This document shows positions 5,795-11,365 of a DNA stretch of 11,365 nucleotides, piece after piece. The notes beneath the pieces were generated by a model, which saw nothing but the letters and a program-made list of their open reading frames with translations, did no database searches and was not told the origin of the DNA. The DNA lies in assembly GCA_023301335.1 (NCBI GenBank), contig JALZVA010000226.1, positions 1-11,365 of the forward strand, written 5' to 3'. Positions within the stretch are counted from its first letter, which is position 1; each line of letters starts with the position of its first letter. Origin of the DNA: Akkermansiaceae bacterium. Lineage in GTDB: Bacteria; Verrucomicrobiota; Verrucomicrobiia; Verrucomicrobiales; Akkermansiaceae. Position numbers and translations under genes: made by a program.

Positions 5795-6889
5795 ATGACA
5801 TCGTTACTTTATCTAATAGCAATTTTAGTCGTCGGAGCATCCGCAGTATTTGCGTTCCTTAATTCTCAAAAGCATGAAAGTCTAACTAAAGAGACATTCG
5901 AAAATCGTGCTAAAAATGATGATTTGGAAAAACAAATCGAATCTCGCTCAGGTGGGAAATTAAAACTCGCTGACCTCAAGGATGCAAATGATAAGCCCAA
6001 AGGAGCAACTGAATCTGAAAAGATCGAATCTGCTGTAAGACTTGTGACAGAGAGAACGCTAGTAGGTTTCTATCAGGCTGACAATGTTTCACCAAATGAA
6101 GATCGTGATGAGGCAAATCAAGAAGAGCCATACGCTAAAAAGGTAGGTGGTAAAAAATTAATTTTTGCTCCTTACAATAAACTTGTTGCAAGTGGTGGAG
6201 CTGAAGAACAGCTTGCTTTCATTCAGCAAAAGCCTGAGGATGAAATTTCAGCTAAAGCTAAAGCTAAAGCTGCTAAAAATGTAATTTCTCGCCTAGAAGG
6301 GTTTCTAAGCTCAGAGATGGCTAATAAAATTAGCCAGCTTGGTGGAGATGTTTCTACTGCCATGACAATGAAGGGTAAGCTTGAGGAAGATATCGTAGGC
6401 TATGAAAAAGCTGAAAATAAGATTAAGGAGCTATTTGCTGCTGAGGGGATCACCACTATTGAGCAGAGTGAGAAAAAACTCGTTGAGTTAGGTAAGAAGC
6501 GTGAAGAGCTTAATACTGCGATCAATGCACTTAGTGCTGAAAAGGAAACACTTGTTACTAAGCGTGAAGATAATACTGCAAAATTATCATCCCACAGTGA
6601 ATATTTCTCTAAGCGTCAAGAATCCCTGAAAGCGAATGGTAAGTATTATTCCCTCGCTGCTGTCGATCAAGATTGGGGCTTTGGAGTTATTAAATCTTCA
6701 GAAAATGACAAGTTCTTTATTAACCAGAGATTAATGGTTCTTAGTGGCGGACGCTATGTTGGTGAGCTTGTAGTATCAGCCGTTGAGCCAGGACGCGTAA
6801 TTGCGAACATTGATTACAAGTCTCTAAAAGAAGGACGCCATTTCCACACTGGAGATAAAGTAATTCTTTCTAATCCTGTAAGTCAGTAA
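5795..6889 (+). CDS. Second membrane coiled-coil protein with C-terminal DWGF domain (function unknown)
   Basis: A 364-residue protein of the same design as its upstream neighbour. Residues 3-22 are a hydrophobic anchor or signal segment (A-S-A-V-F-A could be a cleavage site). A charged region follows, with a Lys/Asp-rich linker, a unique middle part around residues 80-150 containing F-Y-Q-A-D-N and L-I-F-A-P-Y-N-K-L, and then coiled coil at about 150-275. The C-terminal domain (about 285-360) has D-W-G-F at 293-296, G-G-R-Y-V-G-E-L, Y-K-S-L-K-E-G and G-D-K-V at 353-356. Homology to the neighbour reaches back to H-x-E-(F/Y) before the domain, but this protein lacks the acidic tail. Codons at 6251-6268 are three exact copies of GCTAAA, encoding an Ala-Lys run. 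ATG follows CTACATATTATT, nearly the same leader as the neighbour's. Likely a two-gene operon closed by the terminator at 6930. Function not known. Confidence 0.85.
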   Translation: MTSLLYLIAILVVGASAVFAFLNSQKHESLTKETFENRAKNDDLEKQIESRSGGKLKLADLKDANDKPKGATESEKIESAVRLVTERTLVGFYQADNVSPNEDRDEANQEEPYAKKVGGKKLIFAPYNKLVASGGAEEQLAFIQQKPEDEISAKAKAKAAKNVISRLEGFLSSEMANKISQLGGDVSTAMTMKGKLEEDIVGYEKAENKIKELFAAEGITTIEQSEKKLVELGKKREELNTAINALSAEKETLVTKREDNTAKLSSHSEYFSKRQESLKANGKYYSLAAVDQDWGFGVIKSSENDKFFINQRLMVLSGGRYVGELVVSAVEPGRVIANIDYKSLKEGRHFHTGDKVILSNPVSQ

Positions 6890-6929
6890 TAAGTTTATCT
6901 GAAAGCGGAGATCATCCGTAATGTTTTAT

Positions 6930-6967
6930 ACGTTCACCCTATGTTTAGTAGGGTGAACGTTTTTGTT
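6930..6967 (+). terminator. Rho-independent terminator after the coiled-coil pair
   Basis: A perfect 12-base stem (ACGTTCACCCTA, 6930-6941, pairing with 6949-6960) with a 7-base loop is followed by TTTTGTTT. It lies 40 bases after the stop codon at 6889 and closes the two-gene unit. Confidence 0.92.
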
Positions 6968-7070
6968 TAGTGGGCATACTCACATAACCTTCTTTACTAG
7001 AATACTCTGTTTTTAAGCGTATTATTTTTCTTGGATGAGATTTTCTATGGATCACCGAAGTAAAATATCC

Positions 7071-7098
7071 TTGACCAGCTTAGAAAAATAGAGATGCT
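7071..7098 (+). promoter_or_regulatory. Candidate promoter for rpmE2
   Basis: TTGACC (7071-7076) is the same -35 hexamer as in front of rpmG. With the same 16-base spacer the -10 position is GATGCT (7093-7098), a weak match that keeps A2, T3 and T6. TCGCACTCC follows, which resembles the C-rich stretch after the rpmG -10 box. The implied leader is about 45 bases. The similarity to the rpmG upstream region raises confidence beyond what the -10 box alone would give. Confidence 0.45.
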
Positions 7099-7149
7099 TC
7101 GCACTCCAGTCGCGTCGGCAACGCGATTAATATTAACTAATACAAGACA

Positions 7150-7419
7150 ATGAAACAGGATCTCCATCCAGAATACCATCCAGTCATCTTTCAAGATATG
7201 ACGACTGGCAAACAGTTCATCACCCGCTCAACTGCAAAGTCTGCAAAGACTGAAACTGTTGATGGCGTTGAGCACTATGTCGTTTCCATGGGTGTCACAT
7301 CTGACTCCCATCCATTCTTCACAGGTCAGAACCAATTTGTAGATACAGAAGGACGTATCGATAAGTTCCAGAAGCGCTTCGGTGCAGTTCGCCGTTCGAA
7401 GAAGCCTAAGCTCGGCTAG
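7150..7419 (+). CDS. rpmE2: Large ribosomal subunit protein L31, type B (zinc-free)
   Basis: 89-residue 50S protein located at the subunit interface. It starts M-K-Q-D-L-H-P-E-Y-H-P-V-I-F-Q-D, has S-D-S-H-P-F-F-T-G in the middle and F-x-K-R-F-G near the end, all typical of type B L31. It has no cysteine, so it lacks the zinc site of type A L31. In many bacteria the type B form is made under zinc shortage while type A is housekeeping; whether this genome also has a type A copy cannot be seen here. I see no Zur-like palindrome upstream. It stands alone between its own promoter candidate and a terminator. ATG follows TACAAGACA; no Shine-Dalgarno site. Confidence 0.96.
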   Translation: MKQDLHPEYHPVIFQDMTTGKQFITRSTAKSAKTETVDGVEHYVVSMGVTSDSHPFFTGQNQFVDTEGRIDKFQKRFGAVRRSKKPKLG

Positions 7420-7446
7420 GTAGTGGGAATGTAACTATTTTTCACT

Positions 7447-7475
7447 AAGCCCTTCAGGAATGAAGGGCTTTTTTT
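7447..7475 (+). terminator. Rho-independent terminator after rpmE2
   Basis: A 10-base perfect stem (AAGCCCTTCA, 7447-7456, pairing with 7461-7470) with a GGAA tetraloop runs into a T tract (7469-7475). The next gene starts only 11 bases further on. With no room for a promoter after it, this hairpin may work as a partial terminator setting how much rpmE2 transcript reads into the downstream genes. Confidence 0.92.
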
Positions 7476-7486
7476 ATTGAAGAGGT

Positions 7487-8107
7487 ATGGGGAAGAGCAA
7501 GAAAGTCAAGGCTCTTGGAAGGTGGAACGCCTTCTTTAAGTGGAGTAAATGGCTGCTATTGTGTATCCTCATTTACAGCCTCTACTCTGGTTACCAAATT
7601 TATAAAATTGGGCATACAGATGCTGGGGGAGATGCAGATTGCGCAGTGGTGTTAGGAGCTGCTGCATGGCATAAGAAACCCTCTCCGGTGTTCGCAGCAC
7701 GGCTCGATCATGCGATTCTACTTTACCAGAGTGGAAGAGTAAAAAAGCTACTTCTTACCGGAGGGAAAGGAAAGGGTGCAGAGTATGCAGAAGCTGAAGT
7801 GGCGTATGCGTATTGTGTAGAGAAAGGGGTGAAGAAAACGGATATAGTCATGGAGACTCAGTCACTCACCACGCATGAGAATATTATCGAAGCAAAGAAA
7901 GTGATGGAGCAGCATGATCTAAAAATAGCACTCTTGGTAAGTGATCCATGGCATTTACGGCGTGCTACTTTGATGGCGGAGGGTGAAGGTTTAGAGGCGT
8001 CCGCATCTGCTACGAAGACATCAAAATTTGAATCATTAGGGGCAAAGAGTTCATTTTTTATGAGAGAATTTTTTTTCGTCCAAGTTTACCGTTTCTTTAG
8101 AATTTAA
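7487..8107 (+). CDS. DUF218 (YdcF/SanA/ElyC-like) membrane-anchored protein
   Basis: 206 residues. A basic N-terminus (K-S-K-K-V-K) precedes one membrane span at about 22-39, so by the positive-inside rule the rest lies outside the inner membrane. The DUF218 domain runs from residue 51: D-x-A-V-V-L-G-A-A (51-59), P-S-P-V-F-A-A-R-L-D-H-A, L-L-L-T-G-G-K-G, a T-H-E-N-I-I-E-A helix, and L-L-V-S-D-P-W-H-L-R-R-A. These are the usual conserved acid, Gly, Asn and His/Arg positions. Relatives include SanA (vancomycin resistance at high temperature) and ElyC (envelope polysaccharide and peptidoglycan metabolism) of E. coli. The exact reaction is unknown, so I give no symbol. GAAGAGG lies just before the ATG but with only one base between, too close for a normal Shine-Dalgarno site. 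phoH begins 16-28 bases after the stop, depending on its start. Confidence 0.9.
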   Translation: MGKSKKVKALGRWNAFFKWSKWLLLCILIYSLYSGYQIYKIGHTDAGGDADCAVVLGAAAWHKKPSPVFAARLDHAILLYQSGRVKKLLLTGGKGKGAEYAEAEVAYAYCVEKGVKKTDIVMETQSLTTHENIIEAKKVMEQHDLKIALLVSDPWHLRRATLMAEGEGLEASASATKTSKFESLGAKSSFFMREFFFVQVYRFFRI

Positions 8108-8135
8108 ATTAAGTTAGGGATTATTGAACGAAGTG

Positions 8136-9137
8136 ATGTCTACGGAAATACGGGAACATAAAATTGAATTTGAAACACCTCAGTTTTTGCATGGATTATT
8201 TGCCAACGAGCCAAGGCATCTCAGGTATTTAGAAGATGCCCTCGGAGTGTCTGCGGTAACACGTGAAGGATGGATGCTGTTAAAGGGTAGTGAACAAGGA
8301 GTAGAAGCAGCAAAGAGAGCTTTTATAGATCTTGAAGAAGCACGTAGATCTGGAGGGGTAATATCCGAAAGGGACTTCCGCATGGCTGTTGACGTGGCGG
8401 TGGAGCTAGGCGAGACAGGAGTCGCGCAAATGTCAAAAACCCGATTACTCGGGGAGCGAGGTAAAAAATCGATAGTCCCGAAAACGCCTCAGCAAGTGAA
8501 ATATATTCAAGCAATTCAAACCAGCGATGTGGTATTTGGAATGGGGCCAGCAGGAACGGGGAAGACTTACTTAGCTATGGCCATGGCTATTTCGATGTTG
8601 TTAGAAAAAAAAGTTTCTCGTATTATTTTGACTCGCCCTGCGGTAGAGGCAGGAGAAGCACTAGGTTTTTTACCAGGCGACATGCAGGAGAAGGTGGCTC
8701 CCTACCTCCGCCCCCTTTTCGATGCGATGAAGGACATGCTGCCTCCTGATATGGAAAAACGTTTTATGGAAGATGGAACCATTGAGATAGCTCCTCTAGC
8801 ATATATGCGGGGACGAACGCTATCGAATGCCTTTGTGATCTTAGATGAAGCACAAAATACCACGAGCGAACAGATGTTCATGCTCCTGACTCGTATTGGA
8901 GAGGGTTCACACTGCATCGTCACGGGGGATGATTCACAAGTGGACTTAAAAAAGGGGATTCAATCGGGACTAGCAGAAGCACATAAAGCATTAAAGGACG
9001 TTGAAGGAGTTCAGTTTGTGCGATTTCACAGTTCTGATGTAGTGCGTCATCCTGTGGTTGCAAGAATCATTAAAGCGTATAATAGTTACCGAGGAGGGAA
9101 GAAAGAGGAGTCTTCTAACTCTCACCAACAGAATTGA
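8136..9137 (+). CDS. phoH: PhoH-like ATPase
   Basis: Cytoplasmic P-loop ATPase of the PhoH/YbeZ family, related to the helicase superfamily 1 core. In many bacteria it sits beside ybeY and takes part in RNA metabolism or ribosome maturation. Numbered from ATG 8136: an N-terminal domain at about 1-75 (L-R-Y-L-E-D-A-L-G-V, then W-M-L-L-K-G), Walker A G-P-A-G-T-G-K-T at 137-144, T-R-P-A-V-E-A-G-E-x-L-G-F-L-P-G-D, and Walker B V-I-L-D-E-A-Q-N at 234-241. T-G-D-D-S-Q-V-D-L and the late F-x-x-x-D-V-V-R-H-P-V-V close the domain, all as in the family. The start is uncertain: TTG at 8124 sits three bases after AGGGA and would add four residues, GTG lies at 8133, and ATG at 8136 is taken for codon strength. 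ybeY is not next to it; moaA follows 21 bases after the stop. Confidence 0.95.
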   Translation: MSTEIREHKIEFETPQFLHGLFANEPRHLRYLEDALGVSAVTREGWMLLKGSEQGVEAAKRAFIDLEEARRSGGVISERDFRMAVDVAVELGETGVAQMSKTRLLGERGKKSIVPKTPQQVKYIQAIQTSDVVFGMGPAGTGKTYLAMAMAISMLLEKKVSRIILTRPAVEAGEALGFLPGDMQEKVAPYLRPLFDAMKDMLPPDMEKRFMEDGTIEIAPLAYMRGRTLSNAFVILDEAQNTTSEQMFMLLTRIGEGSHCIVTGDDSQVDLKKGIQSGLAEAHKALKDVEGVQFVRFHSSDVVRHPVVARIIKAYNSYRGGKKEESSNSHQQN

Positions 9138-9158
9138 ACTACGAGCCACCCATTTCCA

Positions 9159-10163
9159 TTGAGCACACTTATAGATAAACTCGACCGCCCATTAGGCGAT
9201 CTCAGAATTTCTGTGACAGATCGCTGTAATTTTCGTTGTCGGTATTGCATGCCAGCGGAGATTTTTGGACCTGGGTATGAATTTCTCCCGAAGGCTGAAA
9301 TCCTTAGATTTTTAGAGATTGAGAGCATTGCACGCGTATTGGTGAACTTTGGGGTGAGAAAACTTAGGATTACAGGGGGTGAGCCATTGTTGCGTAAAGA
9401 CTTACCCGTCTTAATTGAAATGCTGACAAGGATCGAAGGCGTAGAGGATATCGCAATGACTACGAATGCGGTTTTACTAGCTCGACATGCGGAAGCATTA
9501 AAAAAATCTGGGCTGGAGCGTGTTACAGTGTCATTGGATGCTTTAGATGCAGATGTTTTTGGACAGATGAACGGTGTTGGGGCAAAACCTGATAAAGTGA
9601 TTGCAGGGATAGACCAAGCATTGGCGGTAGGTCTCGGAGTAAAGGTGAATGCCGTGATTAAAAAAGGGGTGAATGAAAACCAGATTATCCCCCTTGTGAA
9701 ATTTGCTCAAAGTAGGAAACTTCCGATCCGTTTCATTGAGTATATGGATACGGGGAATACAAACCAGTGGAAGCTTGATGAAGTGATGTCTTCAGAAACT
9801 ATTCGTGAGCTCTTGAGTAAGGAAATGAATCTCGTAAAGCTCCCTCCCACGCAGGTCGGAGAGACAGCTATAAGATACGGGGTAAAAGAGGATACAGGCT
9901 TTGAAGTAGGTTTCATTAGTTCCGTCACTAAGCCCTTTTGTGCTGACTGTAACCGCATGCGTCTTTCTGCGAATGGACTTTTATATGGATGTTTGTTTTC
10001 AGCAGATGGGCTCAATGTAAAAGACACACTACGTGAGGGATCTGAAGAAGAGCTTAAGAAAATGATCGAAGCATTTTGGCGTCGCCGAGAAGATCGTTAT
10101 TCGGTTCTTAGAGCTTCTGGAGTCGCTCAGGAAAAGCCAGAGATGTCTTATATTGGAGGCTAA
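9159..10163 (+). CDS. moaA: GTP 3',8-cyclase MoaA (molybdenum cofactor synthesis)
   Basis: Radical SAM enzyme that, with MoaC, turns GTP into cyclic pyranopterin monophosphate, the first step of molybdenum cofactor synthesis. 334 residues, a normal length. The radical SAM cluster is C23-x3-C27-x2-C30 (D-R-C-N-F-R-C-R-Y-C-M-P), followed by R-I-T-G-G-E-P-L-L-R that binds SAM. The second, substrate-binding 4Fe-4S cluster is C261-x2-C264-x13-C278. The chain ends in the Gly-Gly pair (I-G-G) known to be needed for activity. The start is TTG: TGA at 9135-9137 closes the frame upstream and no ATG or GTG lies between it and the first cluster. No other moa, moe or molybdoenzyme gene is in view, so moaA is separated from its pathway partners, unless they lie outside the window. 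There is no Shine-Dalgarno site. Confidence 0.96.
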   Translation: MSTLIDKLDRPLGDLRISVTDRCNFRCRYCMPAEIFGPGYEFLPKAEILRFLEIESIARVLVNFGVRKLRITGGEPLLRKDLPVLIEMLTRIEGVEDIAMTTNAVLLARHAEALKKSGLERVTVSLDALDADVFGQMNGVGAKPDKVIAGIDQALAVGLGVKVNAVIKKGVNENQIIPLVKFAQSRKLPIRFIEYMDTGNTNQWKLDEVMSSETIRELLSKEMNLVKLPPTQVGETAIRYGVKEDTGFEVGFISSVTKPFCADCNRMRLSANGLLYGCLFSADGLNVKDTLREGSEEELKKMIEAFWRRREDRYSVLRASGVAQEKPEMSYIGG

Positions 10164-10215
10164 TTTTTTTCCTCTAAGAGGTTGCCCATTAGCGGTAGAT
10201 GCAGTAGATACAGGC

Positions 10216-11061
10216 ATGGACGTTTATATGAATATGCACCTTTGGAACTGTCATTTAACTGCAGAGCATTTTCCAGTAGTGGAGAAATTGAAAGCTCTGG
10301 GGTATGATGGAATCGAATTTTTCTTTGGTTCACCAGACCGTAAGGACTACAAAGCACTAGGTGATTTTTGTAAAAGTATCGATATGAAGGTGCTGAACGT
10401 TTGCGGTGCAGGGGAAATCAGTGGAATCTCCCCAGATGCAGCAGTCCGGAAGCAAGCCGTAACGTGGTTCAAGGAAAGGATAGATGATGCCGTAGCCGCA
10501 GGAGGTTCTAATATTGGTGGTCCTTTTCATGCTGCAGTAGGGTATTTTCCAGGGCACCCACCTACTCAAGAGAACTTTGACCACGTAGTAGAGTTTTTAC
10601 AACTCGTAGGAGAATACGCAGAAGAGCAGGGAATCACTCTTACTCCTGAATTCTTGAATCGCTATGAAGGCTTTTTTGCAAATACGATGTTCGAGGCTGC
10701 AAAGGTTCTCGATGCGGTTGATAGGAAAAGCGTTTCAGCAATGTTTGATACCTATCATGCCAATATTGAAGAAAAATGCCAACGTCAGGCGATCCGTGAT
10801 ATCACTCGTCATTTGACTCATGTGCATATTTCTGAGAACGATCGTGGAACTCCCGGGCGCGGACAAATTGATTTCGACCCTGTATTTGAGGAGCTTAAAG
10901 CGGTAGACTTTAAGGGCACTATGGCGATTGAGGCATTTGGTCTTAAAGACCCAGGGTTTGCTACTGCAGTTAAGGTTTGGAGGCAGTTTTCCGAAGAAGA
11001 TGAAATCGTCTCTGAGGGTATCAAACTCGTCAAAGCTGGGATCGAGAAGCATGGATTGTAG
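10216..11061 (+). CDS. Sugar 3-epimerase of the D-tagatose 3-epimerase family (TIM barrel)
   Basis: 281 residues of the xylose isomerase-like TIM-barrel superfamily, cytoplasmic. Numbered from ATG 10216, the four metal ligands of D-tagatose 3-epimerase are all present: E145 (P-E-F-L-N-R-Y-E), D178 (M-F-D-T-Y-H), H204 (H-V-H-I-S-E-N) and E239 (M-A-I-E-A-F). Each is exactly seven residues short of its Pseudomonas cichorii counterpart (152, 185, 211, 246). E151, H181 and R210 match further substrate residues (158, 188, 217). It should therefore epimerise a ketohexose, ketopentose or related sugar at C3 with a Mn-type metal; which sugar cannot be told. The reading frame opens at a TTG (10153) overlapping moaA, but the barrel begins with M-N-M-H-L-W, so ATG 10216, or 10228 and 10234, is preferred. 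It is last in the DUF218-phoH-moaA run, 52 bases after moaA; no link to cofactor synthesis is evident. Confidence 0.9.
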   Translation: MDVYMNMHLWNCHLTAEHFPVVEKLKALGYDGIEFFFGSPDRKDYKALGDFCKSIDMKVLNVCGAGEISGISPDAAVRKQAVTWFKERIDDAVAAGGSNIGGPFHAAVGYFPGHPPTQENFDHVVEFLQLVGEYAEEQGITLTPEFLNRYEGFFANTMFEAAKVLDAVDRKSVSAMFDTYHANIEEKCQRQAIRDITRHLTHVHISENDRGTPGRGQIDFDPVFEELKAVDFKGTMAIEAFGLKDPGFATAVKVWRQFSEEDEIVSEGIKLVKAGIEKHGL

Positions 11062-11072
11062 GCCGTTATAAG

Positions 11073-11101
11073 TTTTAGGTATGCCTAAAAGCAATTTTTT
11101 T
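11073..11101 (+). terminator. Weak Rho-independent terminator after the epimerase gene
   Basis: A 7-base stem (TTTTAGG, 11073-11079, pairing with CCTAAAA at 11084-11090) with a TATG loop is followed by seven T residues (11095-11101). The stem is A/T-rich, so termination may be partial. It sits 11 bases after the epimerase stop, a sensible place for the operon's end. Confidence 0.6.
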
Positions 11102-11167
11102 AGACAAAGTAGTCATTTTTTTTATCTTCAGATTGATTTAAATGAATTTACTTGGTAAATATAAGAG

Positions 11168-11365
11168 ATGGACATTAGAGATCAAAAAAGAAGAGGATTT
11201 ACAATTTTAGAACTTCTAGTGGTAATTGCTATCATTGCAGTACTCGTTGGTATTTCAGCTCCGATTATTATTAGGCAGCTTGAAAAAGGGAGGGAAGCTA
11301 GAGTGCTCCAGCAAATGAGGGATTTGGAAACTGCATTGTTTGATTATCAAAATGATAATCATGGT
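11168..11365 (+). CDS. Prepilin-like protein with N-terminal methylation/cleavage motif (partial, runs off the window)
   Basis: The first 66 codons are present and open to the last base. A short basic leader (M-D-I-R-D-Q-K-R-R-G) is followed by F-T-I-L-E-L-L-V-V-I-A-I-I-A-V-L-V-G-I. This is the type IV prepilin signature: prepilin peptidase cuts after Gly10, Phe11 becomes N-methylated, and Glu15 is the conserved +5 glutamate used in assembly. The hydrophobic helix then turns into an amphipathic charged stretch (R-Q-L-E-K-G-R-E-A-R-V-L-Q-Q-M), as in pilins and pseudopilins. It could be a type II secretion pseudopilin (G type), a minor pilin, or one of the many prepilin-domain proteins of Verrucomicrobiota; the missing C-terminus would decide. 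AAGAG touches the ATG with no spacer, so it is not a normal Shine-Dalgarno site. Confidence 0.88.
   Translation, partial: MDIRDQKRRGFTILELLVVIAIIAVLVGISAPIIIRQLEKGREARVLQQMRDLETALFDYQNDNHG

Noticed and set aside
7001..7023. AATAC/GTATT inverted repeat upstream of rpmE2 as a possible Zur operator
   Set aside because: The arms are only five bases with 13 between, and do not resemble a Zur palindrome.
7047..7091. 14-codon open frame (M-D-H-R-S-K-I-S) upstream of rpmE2, considered as a leader peptide
   Set aside because: It overlaps the promoter candidate itself, has no ribosome site, and no attenuator hairpin follows before rpmE2.
6890..7149. Search for a tRNA or other RNA gene in this and the other intergenic regions
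   Set aside because: No cloverleaf, T-loop sequence or CCA end was found; only terminators and promoter-like sequence.
9707..10027. 106-codon open frame on the minus strand inside moaA
   Set aside because: It is antisense to the conserved second cluster of MoaA and shows no domain or start signal.
10153..10215. Earlier start (TTG 10153) for the epimerase, overlapping the end of moaA
   Set aside because: The 21 added residues do not look like part of the barrel. ATG 10216 puts the active-site residues at a constant seven-residue offset from D-tagatose 3-epimerase, which shows the chain is near full length without them.
10735..11094. 119-codon open frame on the minus strand opposite the epimerase gene
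   Set aside because: It lies opposite a gene with a complete known active site, has no recognisable domain, and its composition is what the complement of a coding strand gives.

Overview
The window reads as ordinary chromosome from a Gram-negative bacterium, most likely of the PVC group and probably Verrucomicrobiota. This is an inference. It rests on the prepilin-like leader at the right edge, of the sort Verrucomicrobiota and Lentisphaerota carry in many copies, on zinc-free forms of L33, S18 and L31, on two coiled-coil proteins of a type I associate with PVC envelopes, and on start codons that mostly lack a Shine-Dalgarno sequence. Base composition is moderate. I see no insertion sequence, phage gene, tRNA, rRNA or CRISPR array.

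Left part (1-3282): a terminator from a gene lying to the left, then plus-strand cysS (cysteinyl-tRNA synthetase), hemB (porphobilinogen synthase, metal site rich in Asp), rpmG (L33, 57 residues) and rpsR (S18). A strong terminator follows and can also serve serS, which converges from the right. serS (seryl-tRNA synthetase) is the only minus-strand gene.

Middle part (4552-6968): an AT-rich 346-base divergent intergenic region, then two adjacent plus-strand genes for single-span membrane coiled-coil proteins. Their C-terminal domains are clearly related (shared D-W-G-F, V-G-E-L-like, L-K-E-G and G-D-x-V positions), so they look like diverged tandem paralogues. They are the least explained genes here and the best candidate for an undescribed system, probably an envelope assembly. 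A clear terminator closes the unit.

Right part (7071-11365): rpmE2 (type B L31) with its own promoter and terminator. Only 11 bases after that terminator begins a tight plus-strand run: a DUF218/YdcF-SanA-like membrane protein, a PhoH-like ATPase, MoaA (molybdenum cofactor synthesis) and a sugar 3-epimerase with a complete D-tagatose 3-epimerase-type active site. A weak terminator follows, then the first 66 codons of a prepilin-like protein that runs off the window.

Three upstream regions (rpmG, the coiled-coil pair, rpmE2) share a promoter-like layout: TTG(A/T)C, a 16-18 base spacer, a -10 element ending in T (TAGGTT or TAGATT in the first two), then C-rich or mixed sequence. Several genes start after an A/T-rich ACATATTATTATG-like leader instead of a Shine-Dalgarno site.
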